Source: Alphaproteobacteria bacterium | GTDB lineage: Bacteria > Pseudomonadota > Alphaproteobacteria > Micavibrionales > Micavibrionaceae | Direction of reading: 5' to 3' | Length of the DNA: 35,882 nucleotides | NCBI GenBank assembly: GCA_030147745.1 | Contig: JASBUS010000034.1 | Location: forward strand, 1 to 35,882 | In this document: piece after piece, positions 15,831-24,116 of the stretch | Layout of the letters: each line of letters starts with the position of its first letter | How positions within the stretch are numbered: the stretch's first letter is position 1 | Made by a program: the position numbers and the translations under genes | The notes under the pieces: generated by a model | Told to the model about the DNA's origin: nothing | The model's input: the letters and a program-made list of their open reading frames with translations, nothing else | Databases searched by the model: none

Positions 15831-18167
15831 ATGTTGATTTATAACAAATTATCCATCCGTGCGAAGCTGCTGCTGATTACAGTAGGGACCACCTTCGTGA
15901 CGCTGATTGCCGTGATGTGCATCATGAATATTGGTGGGTATTTGTTCACGAAAAATGAAATCCATAAACGTACGACGATTATTAGCAATATCACGGCGCA
16001 AGGCCTTATTTCTGCGCTTGACTTTATCGATAAACCAGCGGCAGAAGAAAATCTACAAAGTCTACGTTTTGAAGACTCTGTGCGTTATGCTTGCGTTTAT
16101 AATTTGACCAATGAATTATTTGTTGAATATGCACAAGGTGGCAACGTTGGAGATTGTCCAGAAAATAGGCCAGTACAGGCCGAACAAAATGATTTTCAGC
16201 GTATTGTTTCCTATACGCCGATCATGCGTGCAGAGAGTGAGCGCGTTGGTGATTTGATCATTTATTTTGATTTAAGCAGCTTTAACCAAAGTTGGATTGT
16301 CGATTTGGCTTTTAATTTTGGGGTTTTGATTGCCGTTATGGTCTTGGTTTATATCTCAGCAAACTCGATGCAGGCTGTTATTAGCCGTCCAGTGATCGCG
16401 CTACGCAATGCGGCGAATAAATTTGTTGAGGATGAGGACTTTAGTGCGGAAGTGCCAATCACATCACAGGATGAATTGGGCGATATGATTGGCGCATTTA
16501 ACCAGATGGTCAAAAAGATGGAAGAGCGTGACCATGCTTTAGTGCAGGCGCGTGAAGATGCTGAATCTGCCAACCGTATGAAAAGTAAGTTCTTAGCGAA
16601 TATGTCGCACGAATTGCGCACACCACTTAACAGTATTATGGGGATGACCGAGCTTATTCTAGATACGGAAGATATGGATGAAGATACGCGCGAAATGTCG
16701 AGCGTGATTTATAAATCATCGCAAAATTTGCTCGATATCGTGAATGATATTTTGGATATTTCAAAAATTGAATCTGGCCTATTCACGCTTGAATCTAAAG
16801 ACTTAAACCTGCGTGATTTAATTGATAATTTGGTCGCTTCAATGGCGCCAGTTGCAAGCAATAAAGGTGTTACGCTTTCGGTCAATTACAACAAGGATTC
16901 TGTGCCAACCATTTTGGGTGATAGCTTGCGCATTAATCAGGTGCTGACCAATTTGGTGGGTAATGCGATTAAATATATTAAAGACCCATATGGTGAAGAC
17001 GATGTGCAGGTGATCAAAGAAAACGGTTATGTGCGCGTCAATGTTGACCATAAAATGCTGGATAAAGACCATGTTGAATTTCACATTGAAGTGAAAGATA
17101 ACGGTATTGGTATTCCTGAAGATAAAGTCGAGGCCATTTTTGAGAAATTCCGTCAAGCTGATGACACGATAACGCGCCGCTTTGGCGGCACAGGCCTTGG
17201 TTTAACCATCACCAAAGATTTGGTGCAAATGATGGGCGGTGAAATTGGGGTGCGTTCAACCTTTGGCCTTGGTTCAGTCTTTTGGATTAAAATTCCATTC
17301 ATGGTCTCGAAACAGAAAAATATTATTGCGGAACCACAGGGCGGCGTCTTTAGTATTTCACAGCGCGGCGGATCAGGTCACAACCGTATTCCAGTCGGGG
17401 ATGCACGCATATTGGTCGCCGAAGATGTGGTGTTGAACCAGCAATATGTTCTTCGCTTATTGAAGCATGTTGGTTTCCATCACTATAAAATTGCCGATAA
17501 TGGTCTGGACGTTTTAAATGAATATAAAAACGGTGACTATGATTTGATCCTTATGGACTGCCATATGCCCGTTAAAAACGGTTATGATGCAACACGTGAT
17601 ATTCGCGAGATCGAAAAACAGGAAGATTTAGGTCATCATATTCCGGTTATTGCCATGACCGCTGATGCAATGAAGGGCGCTGAAGCGAAATGTTTTGAAG
17701 CGGGTATGGATGCCTATATTGCAAAGCCTGTCGAAATCCAATATTTGAAAGACATTCTGTCAAGCTGGATTGATTTCAGCGCTTCACCGCGTGGTATTAC
17801 CGCAGGTGAAAAAGTCGCTTTGACGGAGTTTGAAAAATCGCCACCGATTGATTTAAAACTTATCCGCGGCTTTATGGGCGACCAAACTGAAATTCAAAAA
17901 TTCGTTGATATGTTCAAGCTGCAAAGTGAAGACTTTATTCGCAAATTGGAAGGTACGTGCCGCGGCGGCGAATCCAAAGAATGGGTTGAAATCGCGCATG
18001 GCTTTAAAGGCTGTTCAATGATGATTGGTGCACAAAAATTGGTTGTGGATTTACAGCGTGCCGAAGAATTGCTTGTCGCTAAGAAGTCTGACCGAGACCA
18101 AGTCCTCGCGGATGTGAAGCAAGAATATGATAAGGTTATAACTTATCTAGAGCGCATTGAGATTTAA
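15831..18167 (+). CDS. Hybrid sensor histidine kinase: CHASE8-like/HAMP/HisKA/HATPase/REC/Hpt
   Basis: This 778-aa inner-membrane hybrid kinase has two membrane helices (about 11-33 and 158-178) flanking a periplasmic region of about 120 residues that resembles the CHASE8 domain of YfiN. A HAMP domain lies at about 180-235. The phospho-acceptor is H260 (SHELRTPLN). The ATPase has N378, DNGIG (423-427) and GGTGLGL. A receiver follows with E531/D532, D576 (LILMDCHMP), T610 and K632. A terminal Hpt has H723 in [12 protein letters not shown]. All phosphorelay residues are present, but no DNA-binding output is, so a separate regulator must receive the signal. A TATAAT at 15796-15801 may be its promoter. 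Its stop overlaps the convergent glycosyltransferase stop. Confidence 0.93.
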   Translation: MLIYNKLSIRAKLLLITVGTTFVTLIAVMCIMNIGGYLFTKNEIHKRTTIISNITAQGLISALDFIDKPAAEENLQSLRFEDSVRYACVYNLTNELFVEYAQGGNVGDCPENRPVQAEQNDFQRIVSYTPIMRAESERVGDLIIYFDLSSFNQSWIVDLAFNFGVLIAVMVLVYISANSMQAVISRPVIALRNAANKFVEDEDFSAEVPITSQDELGDMIGAFNQMVKKMEERDHALVQAREDAESANRMKSKFLANMSHELRTPLNSIMGMTELILDTEDMDEDTREMSSVIYKSSQNLLDIVNDILDISKIESGLFTLESKDLNLRDLIDNLVASMAPVASNKGVTLSVNYNKDSVPTILGDSLRINQVLTNLVGNAIKYIKDPYGEDDVQVIKENGYVRVNVDHKMLDKDHVEFHIEVKDNGIGIPEDKVEAIFEKFRQADDTITRRFGGTGLGLTITKDLVQMMGGEIGVRSTFGLGSVFWIKIPFMVSKQKNIIAEPQGGVFSISQRGGSGHNRIPVGDARILVAEDVVLNQQYVLRLLKHVGFHHYKIADNGLDVLNEYKNGDYDLILMDCHMPVKNGYDATRDIREIEKQEDLGHHIPVIAMTADAMKGAEAKCFEAGMDAYIAKPVEIQYLKDILSSWIDFSASPRGITAGEKVALTEFEKSPPIDLKLIRGFMGDQTEIQKFVDMFKLQSEDFIRKLEGTCRGGESKEWVEIAHGFKGCSMMIGAQKLVVDLQRAEELLVAKKSDRDQVLADVKQEYDKVITYLERIEI

Positions 18168-19273
18168 GCGCTTTTATCCATTAATTCTGTATAGAGATTA
18201 AGATTTTGCTGCGCCATATGCAGGAAGGTGAATTCTTCATCATAGCGCGCGCGCGCGGCTTTACCCATATTGAGGCGGAGTTGCTCGTCCTCAATTAAGC
18301 GGCTGATCGCTTCGGCGACATCTTCTGTATCTTTGTGTTTCACCAAATAACCTGTTTTGTCATGGGCGATGGACTCGCCATTACCTGCAACGTCGGTAGC
18401 GATGGATGGCATGCCCGCACGCATCGCTTCGATGATGGAGCGCGGGAAGCCCTCCCAATGGGTGATGAGCAAGAATACGTCATGTTTTTCCAAAAGCTCT
18501 GGCACATCATCGCGCTCACCAAGAAAGTCGATTTTTTCAGTTAAGTCTAGCTCAACAGCCAATTCTTGTATCGGCAGGCTGTCGCCATTACCGCACAGGC
18601 TTAGATGCCAGTTTTTGTCTTTAATCTGTGTTAGGGCGTGCAGTAATGTCGCGTGGTCTTTCTGTGCAGCAAAGCGGGCAACCATGATAAGTTTTACGGG
18701 CTGGGCTCTGCTCTCTTTGGGGACACGGTTAGGGCAGGGGCGCTGTGGCATGCCGTTATGAATGGCGATGATTTTATCAGCAGGGGCGATTTTGTATTTT
18801 AACGCCAGCTGACGGTCATATTCACTCACCGTAATGATTTTTTGGCAAAATGGGGCGGCGCATTTTTCAATCAATTTATACAATATGCGTGCGCCGTTTG
18901 ATACGCCTTCGGTAAAGGCCCAGCCATGGGCTGTGAAAATGACTTTGGTCGGTAGGCCAATCGCCGCGGCGCGCCCGACAATGCCGGCCTTTGATGAATG
19001 GCAGGATAAAATATCAGGCTTATGTTTTTTAAGGTAACGGCGCAGCTGTAAGATGGATTTTAAATCCTTGATTGGGCGGATTGGGCGGCCCATATCTTTA
19101 ATCTCGTAATAAGGTGTGCCCATTGCTTTGATATGGTCTGAAATAATGCCAGGCCAGCCTGAATAGACAAGAGCTTCGTGGCCTTGGTTGTTGAGCCATG
19201 TGCTTAAGTCGCGAATATGGATTTGTACGCCGCCAAATTCATCTAGACGTGTGACGAGGAAAGCAATCTTCAT
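18164..19273 (-). CDS. GT4-family glycosyltransferase
   Basis: This 369-aa GT-B-fold retaining glycosyltransferase has N-terminal [19 protein letters not shown] with the glycine-rich acceptor loop, [14 protein letters not shown], and FTAHGWAF. The C-terminal donor-binding half has [20 protein letters not shown], the nucleotide-sugar region [34 protein letters not shown] with the GT4 E-x7-E glutamates, and a closing helical region. There are no membrane spans, so it is a peripheral cytoplasmic-face enzyme. Its start overlaps the stop of the upstream WecA-like gene by four bases (ATGA), indicating translational coupling. It probably adds a sugar to the lipid carrier made by that enzyme, for O-antigen or exopolysaccharide. 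The sugar is unknown. Confidence 0.88.
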   Translation of the reverse strand: MKIAFLVTRLDEFGGVQIHIRDLSTWLNNQGHEALVYSGWPGIISDHIKAMGTPYYEIKDMGRPIRPIKDLKSILQLRRYLKKHKPDILSCHSSKAGIVGRAAAIGLPTKVIFTAHGWAFTEGVSNGARILYKLIEKCAAPFCQKIITVSEYDRQLALKYKIAPADKIIAIHNGMPQRPCPNRVPKESRAQPVKLIMVARFAAQKDHATLLHALTQIKDKNWHLSLCGNGDSLPIQELAVELDLTEKIDFLGERDDVPELLEKHDVFLLITHWEGFPRSIIEAMRAGMPSIATDVAGNGESIAHDKTGYLVKHKDTEDVAEAISRLIEDEQLRLNMGKAARARYDEEFTFLHMAQQNLNLYTELMDKSA

Positions 19274-20403
19274 TGTTTAGCCTTTTTGTGCCGTTTATAG
19301 CGAATGTGAAAGAGTTTTTCGAGGAAGCGGATGAAGTGATCTGATTTAATCACGAGCACCGCGTGACCGAGCCAGAGAATAACCCATAGCGCCGTCATAA
19401 TAGGCTCTGGCCAGTTAAACAGGCTCGCGGCAAAACCAATCGCACCGAGTGCGCCGCCAAGTGAAATGATCATGAGTGTCGTATCACCAACAGGGAAACC
19501 CGCATGAATGAAATGATGGTGGAAATGGCGTAAATCCGCTGAAAAAGGATGGCGGCCTTCATATATGCGCATGGCAAAAAGGCCAAAAGCATCAATGATT
19601 GGTAAGGCAATAATCCAAGCTATTGATATCGGTGTTAACGGCGCATTGTTACCAAGGGTGATATGAATGCAGAACCATGCGATGATCAGGCCTAAACACA
19701 TTGAGCCTGTGTCGCCAAGGAAGATGCAGGCTTTATCACGTAAAGGGTGACGCATATTGTAGAAAAGAAAGCCAGCAAGCGCCGCGGCAATAAGGCCGAT
19801 ATGTAGCATGATTTGCGGATTGCCGCTAATATGCGCCGCGCAGATCAGCCAGAACATGATCATCAAGCTTTTGCCGCCTGCGAGGCCGTCAAGGCCATCC
19901 ATCATATTCACGGCGTTGATAAGATACACCACGCAGGCAATGGAGAAAATAATACCAAACCAGCCCATATGCCAGTCCCCAAAACCGAGCATATTGCCCA
20001 TATTATCAAGCTGCGCGCCGCCGCCAATCACGATTATGCCCGCGGCGATGAAGTGAATGATGAATTTAATTTGCGCAGGGACGGGGCGTTTATCGTCTAT
20101 TAAGCCTGTGACGAGCAGTAAAGTTAGGGCGCTATAAAGGCTAATAAGTTCCTTGCTGAGCGAAAATAGGCTCGCATTAAGAATGAGGAAAAGTGTGAAA
20201 ATAACAAAGCCACCAACGGGAGGTATTGGTGCGTGGTGGATTTTGCGGCCGCCCGGTTCATCCACATAGCCATATTTAATGGCGAGTAAGCGCATAGGTG
20301 GAATAAGCACCAATGTAAATGCAAATACCGCCAACAAAGTCAGCCATATTGTATATGTGCCTAACGGCGCATTTTCAATCCATGTGCTATATAAGAAATC
20401 CAT
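19270..20403 (-). CDS. WecA/MraY-family undecaprenyl-phosphate sugar-1-phosphate transferase
   Basis: This polytopic membrane enzyme has about ten helices and belongs to the MraY/WecA/TagO superfamily. It transfers a sugar-1-phosphate from a UDP-sugar to undecaprenyl phosphate, starting a glycan. Signature residues: D103/D104 in GLIDDKR, NAVNMMDGLDGLAGG at 163-177, FLGDTGSM (228-235), and the HFHHHFIHAGF loop at 293-303, which favours a WecA/TagO-like rather than MraY-like member. The basic tail ([10 protein letters not shown]) is cytoplasmic. It heads a two-gene operon with the GT4 transferase. Probable donor is UDP-N-acetylhexosamine, inferred from the family. Confidence 0.9.
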   Translation of the reverse strand: MDFLYSTWIENAPLGTYTIWLTLLAVFAFTLVLIPPMRLLAIKYGYVDEPGGRKIHHAPIPPVGGFVIFTLFLILNASLFSLSKELISLYSALTLLLVTGLIDDKRPVPAQIKFIIHFIAAGIIVIGGGAQLDNMGNMLGFGDWHMGWFGIIFSIACVVYLINAVNMMDGLDGLAGGKSLMIMFWLICAAHISGNPQIMLHIGLIAAALAGFLFYNMRHPLRDKACIFLGDTGSMCLGLIIAWFCIHITLGNNAPLTPISIAWIIALPIIDAFGLFAMRIYEGRHPFSADLRHFHHHFIHAGFPVGDTTLMIISLGGALGAIGFAASLFNWPEPIMTALWVILWLGHAVLVIKSDHFIRFLEKLFHIRYKRHKKAKQ

Positions 20404-20473
20404 GATGATAGTTATAGCGCCATTGCATGGAAATGCCTAGCGCAGAGTGTCAAAACATCATCAATTTTGTGAA

Positions 20474-20644
20474 TTAAAACGGGTTGATTTGATCAATGAA
20501 ATTGGTGAAGAAATCTTGCAGTAATTCGGCATACATTGCATATGCGCCGACCAAGACCAAAACGCCAAGTGCACAAAGTAGTGCATATTCAACCGCGGAA
20601 GTGCCGCGTTCGTCTTTCAAATAGGCGCAAATTTTCTTAATCAT
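20474..20644 (-). CDS. Flp-family type IVb pilin (orphan)
   Basis: This 56-residue prepilin starts at 20644, where AAGGGGA precedes the ATG; an upstream in-frame start at 20674 lacks such a site. The leader is basic (MIKKICAYLKDERG). Prepilin peptidase would cut after G14, leaving TSAVEYALL with the mature glutamate at position 5 (E19), followed by a hydrophobic helix (about 20-40). These are the defining Flp/Fap pilin features. Flp pilins are assembled by Tad machinery for surface attachment. No tad/cpa gene is in the window, so this is an orphan pilin locus; the machinery may lie elsewhere. Confidence 0.9.
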   Translation of the reverse strand: MIKKICAYLKDERGTSAVEYALLCALGVLVLVGAYAMYAELLQDFFTNFIDQINPF

Positions 20645-20723
20645 TATTATTCCCCTTATGATTAAGCTTAACACAGCTTTTGCGTGAAACGGAAATTATT
20701 TTAAAACGAATTTTATTAAGATT

Positions 20724-22466
20724 TTAGGCTTTCGCCTTAAGGTAACGTGCGGGCGCTAATTTATTCAGCATATTTTGCGGCAGGGGTGTTTGACCGTTTA
20801 GCGATATGAGGTCATTTAAAACTAGGCCGCCCATGACAGATGATAATAACCCATGCGAGCCATGGCCAATTGAAACATACATATTGTCCTTAAGGTGGCC
20901 AACGACAGGGAATAAATCCTGTGATGCGGTGCGGAGCGATGTTCTACCGCCTGTGATTTGGTCTTCTTGAATATGTTGTTCTGGCGGTAACAGCGCATTG
21001 AGTAGGTTGATGTTATCGCGGTTATCTTTTGGGTCGATATCAGTGTCGTTGCGCCAGCGCTGGAATGTTGAGCCGCATGTGATTTCACCATCACACGCAG
21101 GTGTGCTATATCCGCCATAGCAGAGTAAGGTTTTTATAGTGTTGTTATTCGGGGCCTTAACCGATGTGATTTGTCCGCGTATGGTGTGGAGGTCGATGCC
21201 TTCAAGTTCGGGGAAGTCCATGAAACTCGCGCCGACGGCAAAAATAACGGCGTTATAGGCGCTATAATCAATGTCTTTATAGCCATGGACGACTTTAATA
21301 TTTTGCACGAGTTTGTGGCAGAGTTTATGCGGGGAAACAAAACCGCCATCAGGTAAAAATAAGCTGTCGCAATTTAGTTCTATGCCGCAAATATCCTTAC
21401 TTTCAGCCTTTGGGATGATACGCATATGGTCGTCATGCCAGTTCCATGTAACTCTCGTCACCGGCAGGCGGATTTGCTTCTTTTCATCATTAATTAAATG
21501 CACTGTCCCGCAGGGGGTGAAGTCAATTTCATCGCCAAATTCTTTGAATAATTTATAGGCCGAATTATAGGCGGATGAATAAAAGATCGACTCCGTATCG
21601 TATTCTTTTCTAAAGCGTGGATTATAAAGGCCGCGCGGGTTGCCAGAGGCTTTGCTGGCAAGCGTATTTTCTTGTTCAAATAACGTCACATCATGACCTG
21701 ATTGGGCGAGAAAATAGGCTGCTGCCGTGCCGCCGAGGCCGCCGCCAAGCACGGCAATTTTTTTGCTGGTGGATTTGGCGGTTAATGGCTGCTTCGGCGC
21801 GGTTTCATCGGCGCTGAATGTCGCAGTAAGCATGTCGCGTTTACGGCCATAGCCTTTGTCTTTTCTGACCGTGAAACCATGTTCGGCGATGCCGCGTTTA
21901 ACAAAGCCTGCGGCGGAGAAGGTCGCGGCGGTTGTGTGTTGATGGGCGCAGCGGCGCATGGCTGAAAATAGATTTTCGCTCCACATATCTGGATTTTTGG
22001 ACGGGGCAAAGCCATCAAGAAACCATGCATCAATTGGTGTGTCTAATTGCGGTATGGCGTTATTCACATCATCAAAAATCAGGGTGATGGAAATATTTGG
22101 TGTGATATCTAGGCGATGCCAACCATTAATGCGTAGGGGGTATTGGCTCAGCATTTGATCAATTTTATGACCAAAGCGTTCTGCCCATGGGGTAAGGGCG
22201 TCTTTTATAACATCTGGCGCAAGCGGGAATTTTTCAAAGGATATGAAATGTAAGTGCTGCTGTGGCGCGGCTGTTTTTTCAAACAGATCCCATGCGACAA
22301 GGAAGTTGAGACCCGTGCCGAAACCTGTTTCGCAGATGGTAAAATAATCGCGCCCAATCCAGTTTTGCGGCAAGTTATTGCCGCGCAGGAATACATATTC
22401 AGTTTCCGCCGCGCCATCATCGGGGGAGAAATAGATGTCGTCAAATTCTGCGCTGCGTATGGTCAT
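20724..22466 (-). CDS. mnmC: MnmC, bifunctional tRNA 5-methylaminomethyl-2-thiouridine biosynthesis protein
   Basis: MnmC finishes the mnm5s2U34 wobble modification. The C-terminal FAD domain removes the carboxymethyl group from cmnm5U, and the N-terminal SAM domain methylates nm5U. The N-domain has ETGFGTGLNF (46-55) and the catalytic-region DGFAPSKNPDMW (151-162). The FAD domain starts at about 236 with VLGGGLGGTAAAYFL (239-253), then SKASGNPRGLYNPRF and a late GGRTSLRTASQDLFPVVG. At 580 aa it is somewhat shorter than the roughly 670-aa E. coli protein but both domains look complete. It is the last gene of an operon, two bases after gloB. Confidence 0.95.
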   Translation of the reverse strand: MTIRSAEFDDIYFSPDDGAAETEYVFLRGNNLPQNWIGRDYFTICETGFGTGLNFLVAWDLFEKTAAPQQHLHFISFEKFPLAPDVIKDALTPWAERFGHKIDQMLSQYPLRINGWHRLDITPNISITLIFDDVNNAIPQLDTPIDAWFLDGFAPSKNPDMWSENLFSAMRRCAHQHTTAATFSAAGFVKRGIAEHGFTVRKDKGYGRKRDMLTATFSADETAPKQPLTAKSTSKKIAVLGGGLGGTAAAYFLAQSGHDVTLFEQENTLASKASGNPRGLYNPRFRKEYDTESIFYSSAYNSAYKLFKEFGDEIDFTPCGTVHLINDEKKQIRLPVTRVTWNWHDDHMRIIPKAESKDICGIELNCDSLFLPDGGFVSPHKLCHKLVQNIKVVHGYKDIDYSAYNAVIFAVGASFMDFPELEGIDLHTIRGQITSVKAPNNNTIKTLLCYGGYSTPACDGEITCGSTFQRWRNDTDIDPKDNRDNINLLNALLPPEQHIQEDQITGGRTSLRTASQDLFPVVGHLKDNMYVSIGHGSHGLLSSVMGGLVLNDLISLNGQTPLPQNMLNKLAPARYLKAKA

Positions 22467-22468
22467 GA

Positions 22469-23188
22469 TTAAAACTGATCTTTGGCTTTACGTGCTGCGG
22501 CGAAGCTTTCGGCGCTATCGGCGAGGAGGAATGGATTGCTCAGTTTCTCCGCGCGGAGGCTTGTCGGCACGGTCGGGATATTATCGGCGCGTAATTGGTT
22601 GAAGAAATATAAACCGTTTTTAATCTCTTCATTATCAGGCAGATAATCATGTGCGAATGTTGCATTGGCCACGGTATATTCATGAGCGCAATAAATTGAA
22701 ATATCGTCTGGTAAGGCTTTTAATTTTTGGAGCGATGCATACATTTGCTCCGCGCTGCCTTCAAATAAGCGTCCGCAGCCCATAACGAATAATGTATCGC
22801 CAACAAATATACTGCGCTGATCGGGCAGGTAATAACAAATATGGCCTATCGTGTGGCCATCTGTGCGGATGACGTTAACTTTTGTGCCATCAATATCGAT
22901 CTTGTCGCCATCATTTACCGCGATGTCTAATGCTGGGAGGCGCGCCGCATCGTCCGCATGGCCGATAATCTTGCAGCCAAATTTTTTGCGGAGTTCTTCA
23001 GCGCCGCCAATATGGTCATTGTGATGATGGGTGAGGAAAATATAAGACGGCTTGCGCCCTGTGCGTTGGAAGTGATTAATAACAGGCGCAGCATCACCCG
23101 GATCAACCACAGCCCATGCCCCACCATAAAGCGGGAAGGCGAAGATGTAATTATCATCAAAAGCGGGGATCAAATGTACCGTCAACAT
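22469..23188 (-). CDS. gloB: Hydroxyacylglutathione hydrolase (glyoxalase II)
   Basis: This binuclear metallo-beta-lactamase-fold enzyme hydrolyses S-lactoylglutathione to D-lactate and glutathione, the last step of methylglyoxal detoxification. The metal ligands are visible: THHHNDH at 53-59 (H54, H56, D58, H59), GHTIGH with H112, D131 in VGDTLF, and H169 in CAHEYT. GCGRLFEG is the usual GloB marker. I start at ATG 23188 (239 aa) because the longer form begins with TTG two codons earlier. The C-terminal region carries the glutathione-binding helices but is modest in length. It lies between two methyltransferase genes and mnmC. Confidence 0.94.
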   Translation of the reverse strand: MLTVHLIPAFDDNYIFAFPLYGGAWAVVDPGDAAPVINHFQRTGRKPSYIFLTHHHNDHIGGAEELRKKFGCKIIGHADDAARLPALDIAVNDGDKIDIDGTKVNVIRTDGHTIGHICYYLPDQRSIFVGDTLFVMGCGRLFEGSAEQMYASLQKLKALPDDISIYCAHEYTVANATFAHDYLPDNEEIKNGLYFFNQLRADNIPTVPTSLRAEKLSNPFLLADSAESFAAARKAKDQF

Positions 23189-23206
23189 AGGCAATATAAT
23201 ACGCGT

Positions 23207-24112
23207 TTATGATTCAGTTGACAATATAGCGCTGAGGCTCGTTTCAGCGCTGCCTGGTTTTAGGGGCTGTTGCTGTTTGCTTTTATCAGGAGCCCAGCCA
23301 ATCAGGTGAATAATTTCAAACACGACATCAAAGCGCTCTTCGGCGCTAAAGCCATTTTCGGCGCGATAGAGGCTTTCACATTTTTGGAAGAATCTACGGC
23401 TAAGGTTTTTCTTATCGCGCGCGTTTAAATAATTGCCTTCGGCCATGGATTTAAGGTCATGGAAGAGGCGGAAGATATTGGTATAGCTGACATTTAAATG
23501 TTCAGAATCGACAACAGGCAGGGCAAAGCCTGCGCGCTGCATTAATGCGCCATATTGCTGTTTATCGGCGAAAGGAAAGATATGCGGTGCCATACCGCCA
23601 TAAAGGTCAATTTCTGTGCGCTGCATGGCTTCACGTAATTCATACATCGTGTCGGCTCCCGGCAGCGCAGCCATGAATAAACCATCGGGTCTTATCGCGC
23701 GTTGCGCTTGAATTAATGCGCCGGGCAAATCGTTTAAACTGTGATGTTCGAATAAGCCGATACAGGCATCAAGGCTATGATTGGCGAATGGTAGCCATTC
23801 AGCGTCTGACTGGATGATGTGTATGGATTGGCTTTTAAAATTGTTTTTAAGCTGCGTACATAGGGCAGACGCCATATCGCACAAGAATATCGTTTTGGCG
23901 TTAAGGGCGTCGATGATGGCACTTATGCTGTCTGGGGATGTGCGTCCACCGTAAATCGCCACAGTTTCAAAGTTGAGGGTAATGACGCTTAGGCGGTCAA
24001 TGATCGACTGCGCCGCATGTTCAATCAGGAAATTATAATCCGCAATATGTGCAGCATGTTGATTGCGTAATGCGCGCTGACGTGTTTTATCGAAGAGTTG
24101 GGCGTGTTGCAT
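23207..24112 (-). CDS. NDUFAF5/BioC-like SAM-dependent methyltransferase
   Basis: This 301-aa class I methyltransferase is of the alphaproteobacterial type related to mitochondrial NDUFAF5. The N-terminus LFDKTRQRALRNQHAA matches the family's opening FD...R...R..RA. The nucleotide-binding part is degenerate: the loop at about 54-58 reads IYGGRTS rather than the full glycine-rich motif, while IQSDAEWLPFANHSLDACIGLFEHHSLNDLPGAL provides the acidic and post-motif region. The C-terminus FEIIHLIGWAPDKSKQQQPLKPGSA is diagnostic. The family's bacterial substrate is unknown; the mitochondrial protein hydroxylates an arginine in a complex I subunit. It begins four bases after the stop of the 923-aa gene, so they are co-translated. 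Confidence 0.85.
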   Translation of the reverse strand: MQHAQLFDKTRQRALRNQHAAHIADYNFLIEHAAQSIIDRLSVITLNFETVAIYGGRTSPDSISAIIDALNAKTIFLCDMASALCTQLKNNFKSQSIHIIQSDAEWLPFANHSLDACIGLFEHHSLNDLPGALIQAQRAIRPDGLFMAALPGADTMYELREAMQRTEIDLYGGMAPHIFPFADKQQYGALMQRAGFALPVVDSEHLNVSYTNIFRLFHDLKSMAEGNYLNARDKKNLSRRFFQKCESLYRAENGFSAEERFDVVFEIIHLIGWAPDKSKQQQPLKPGSAETSLSAILSTES

Positions 24113-24116
24113 AGGC

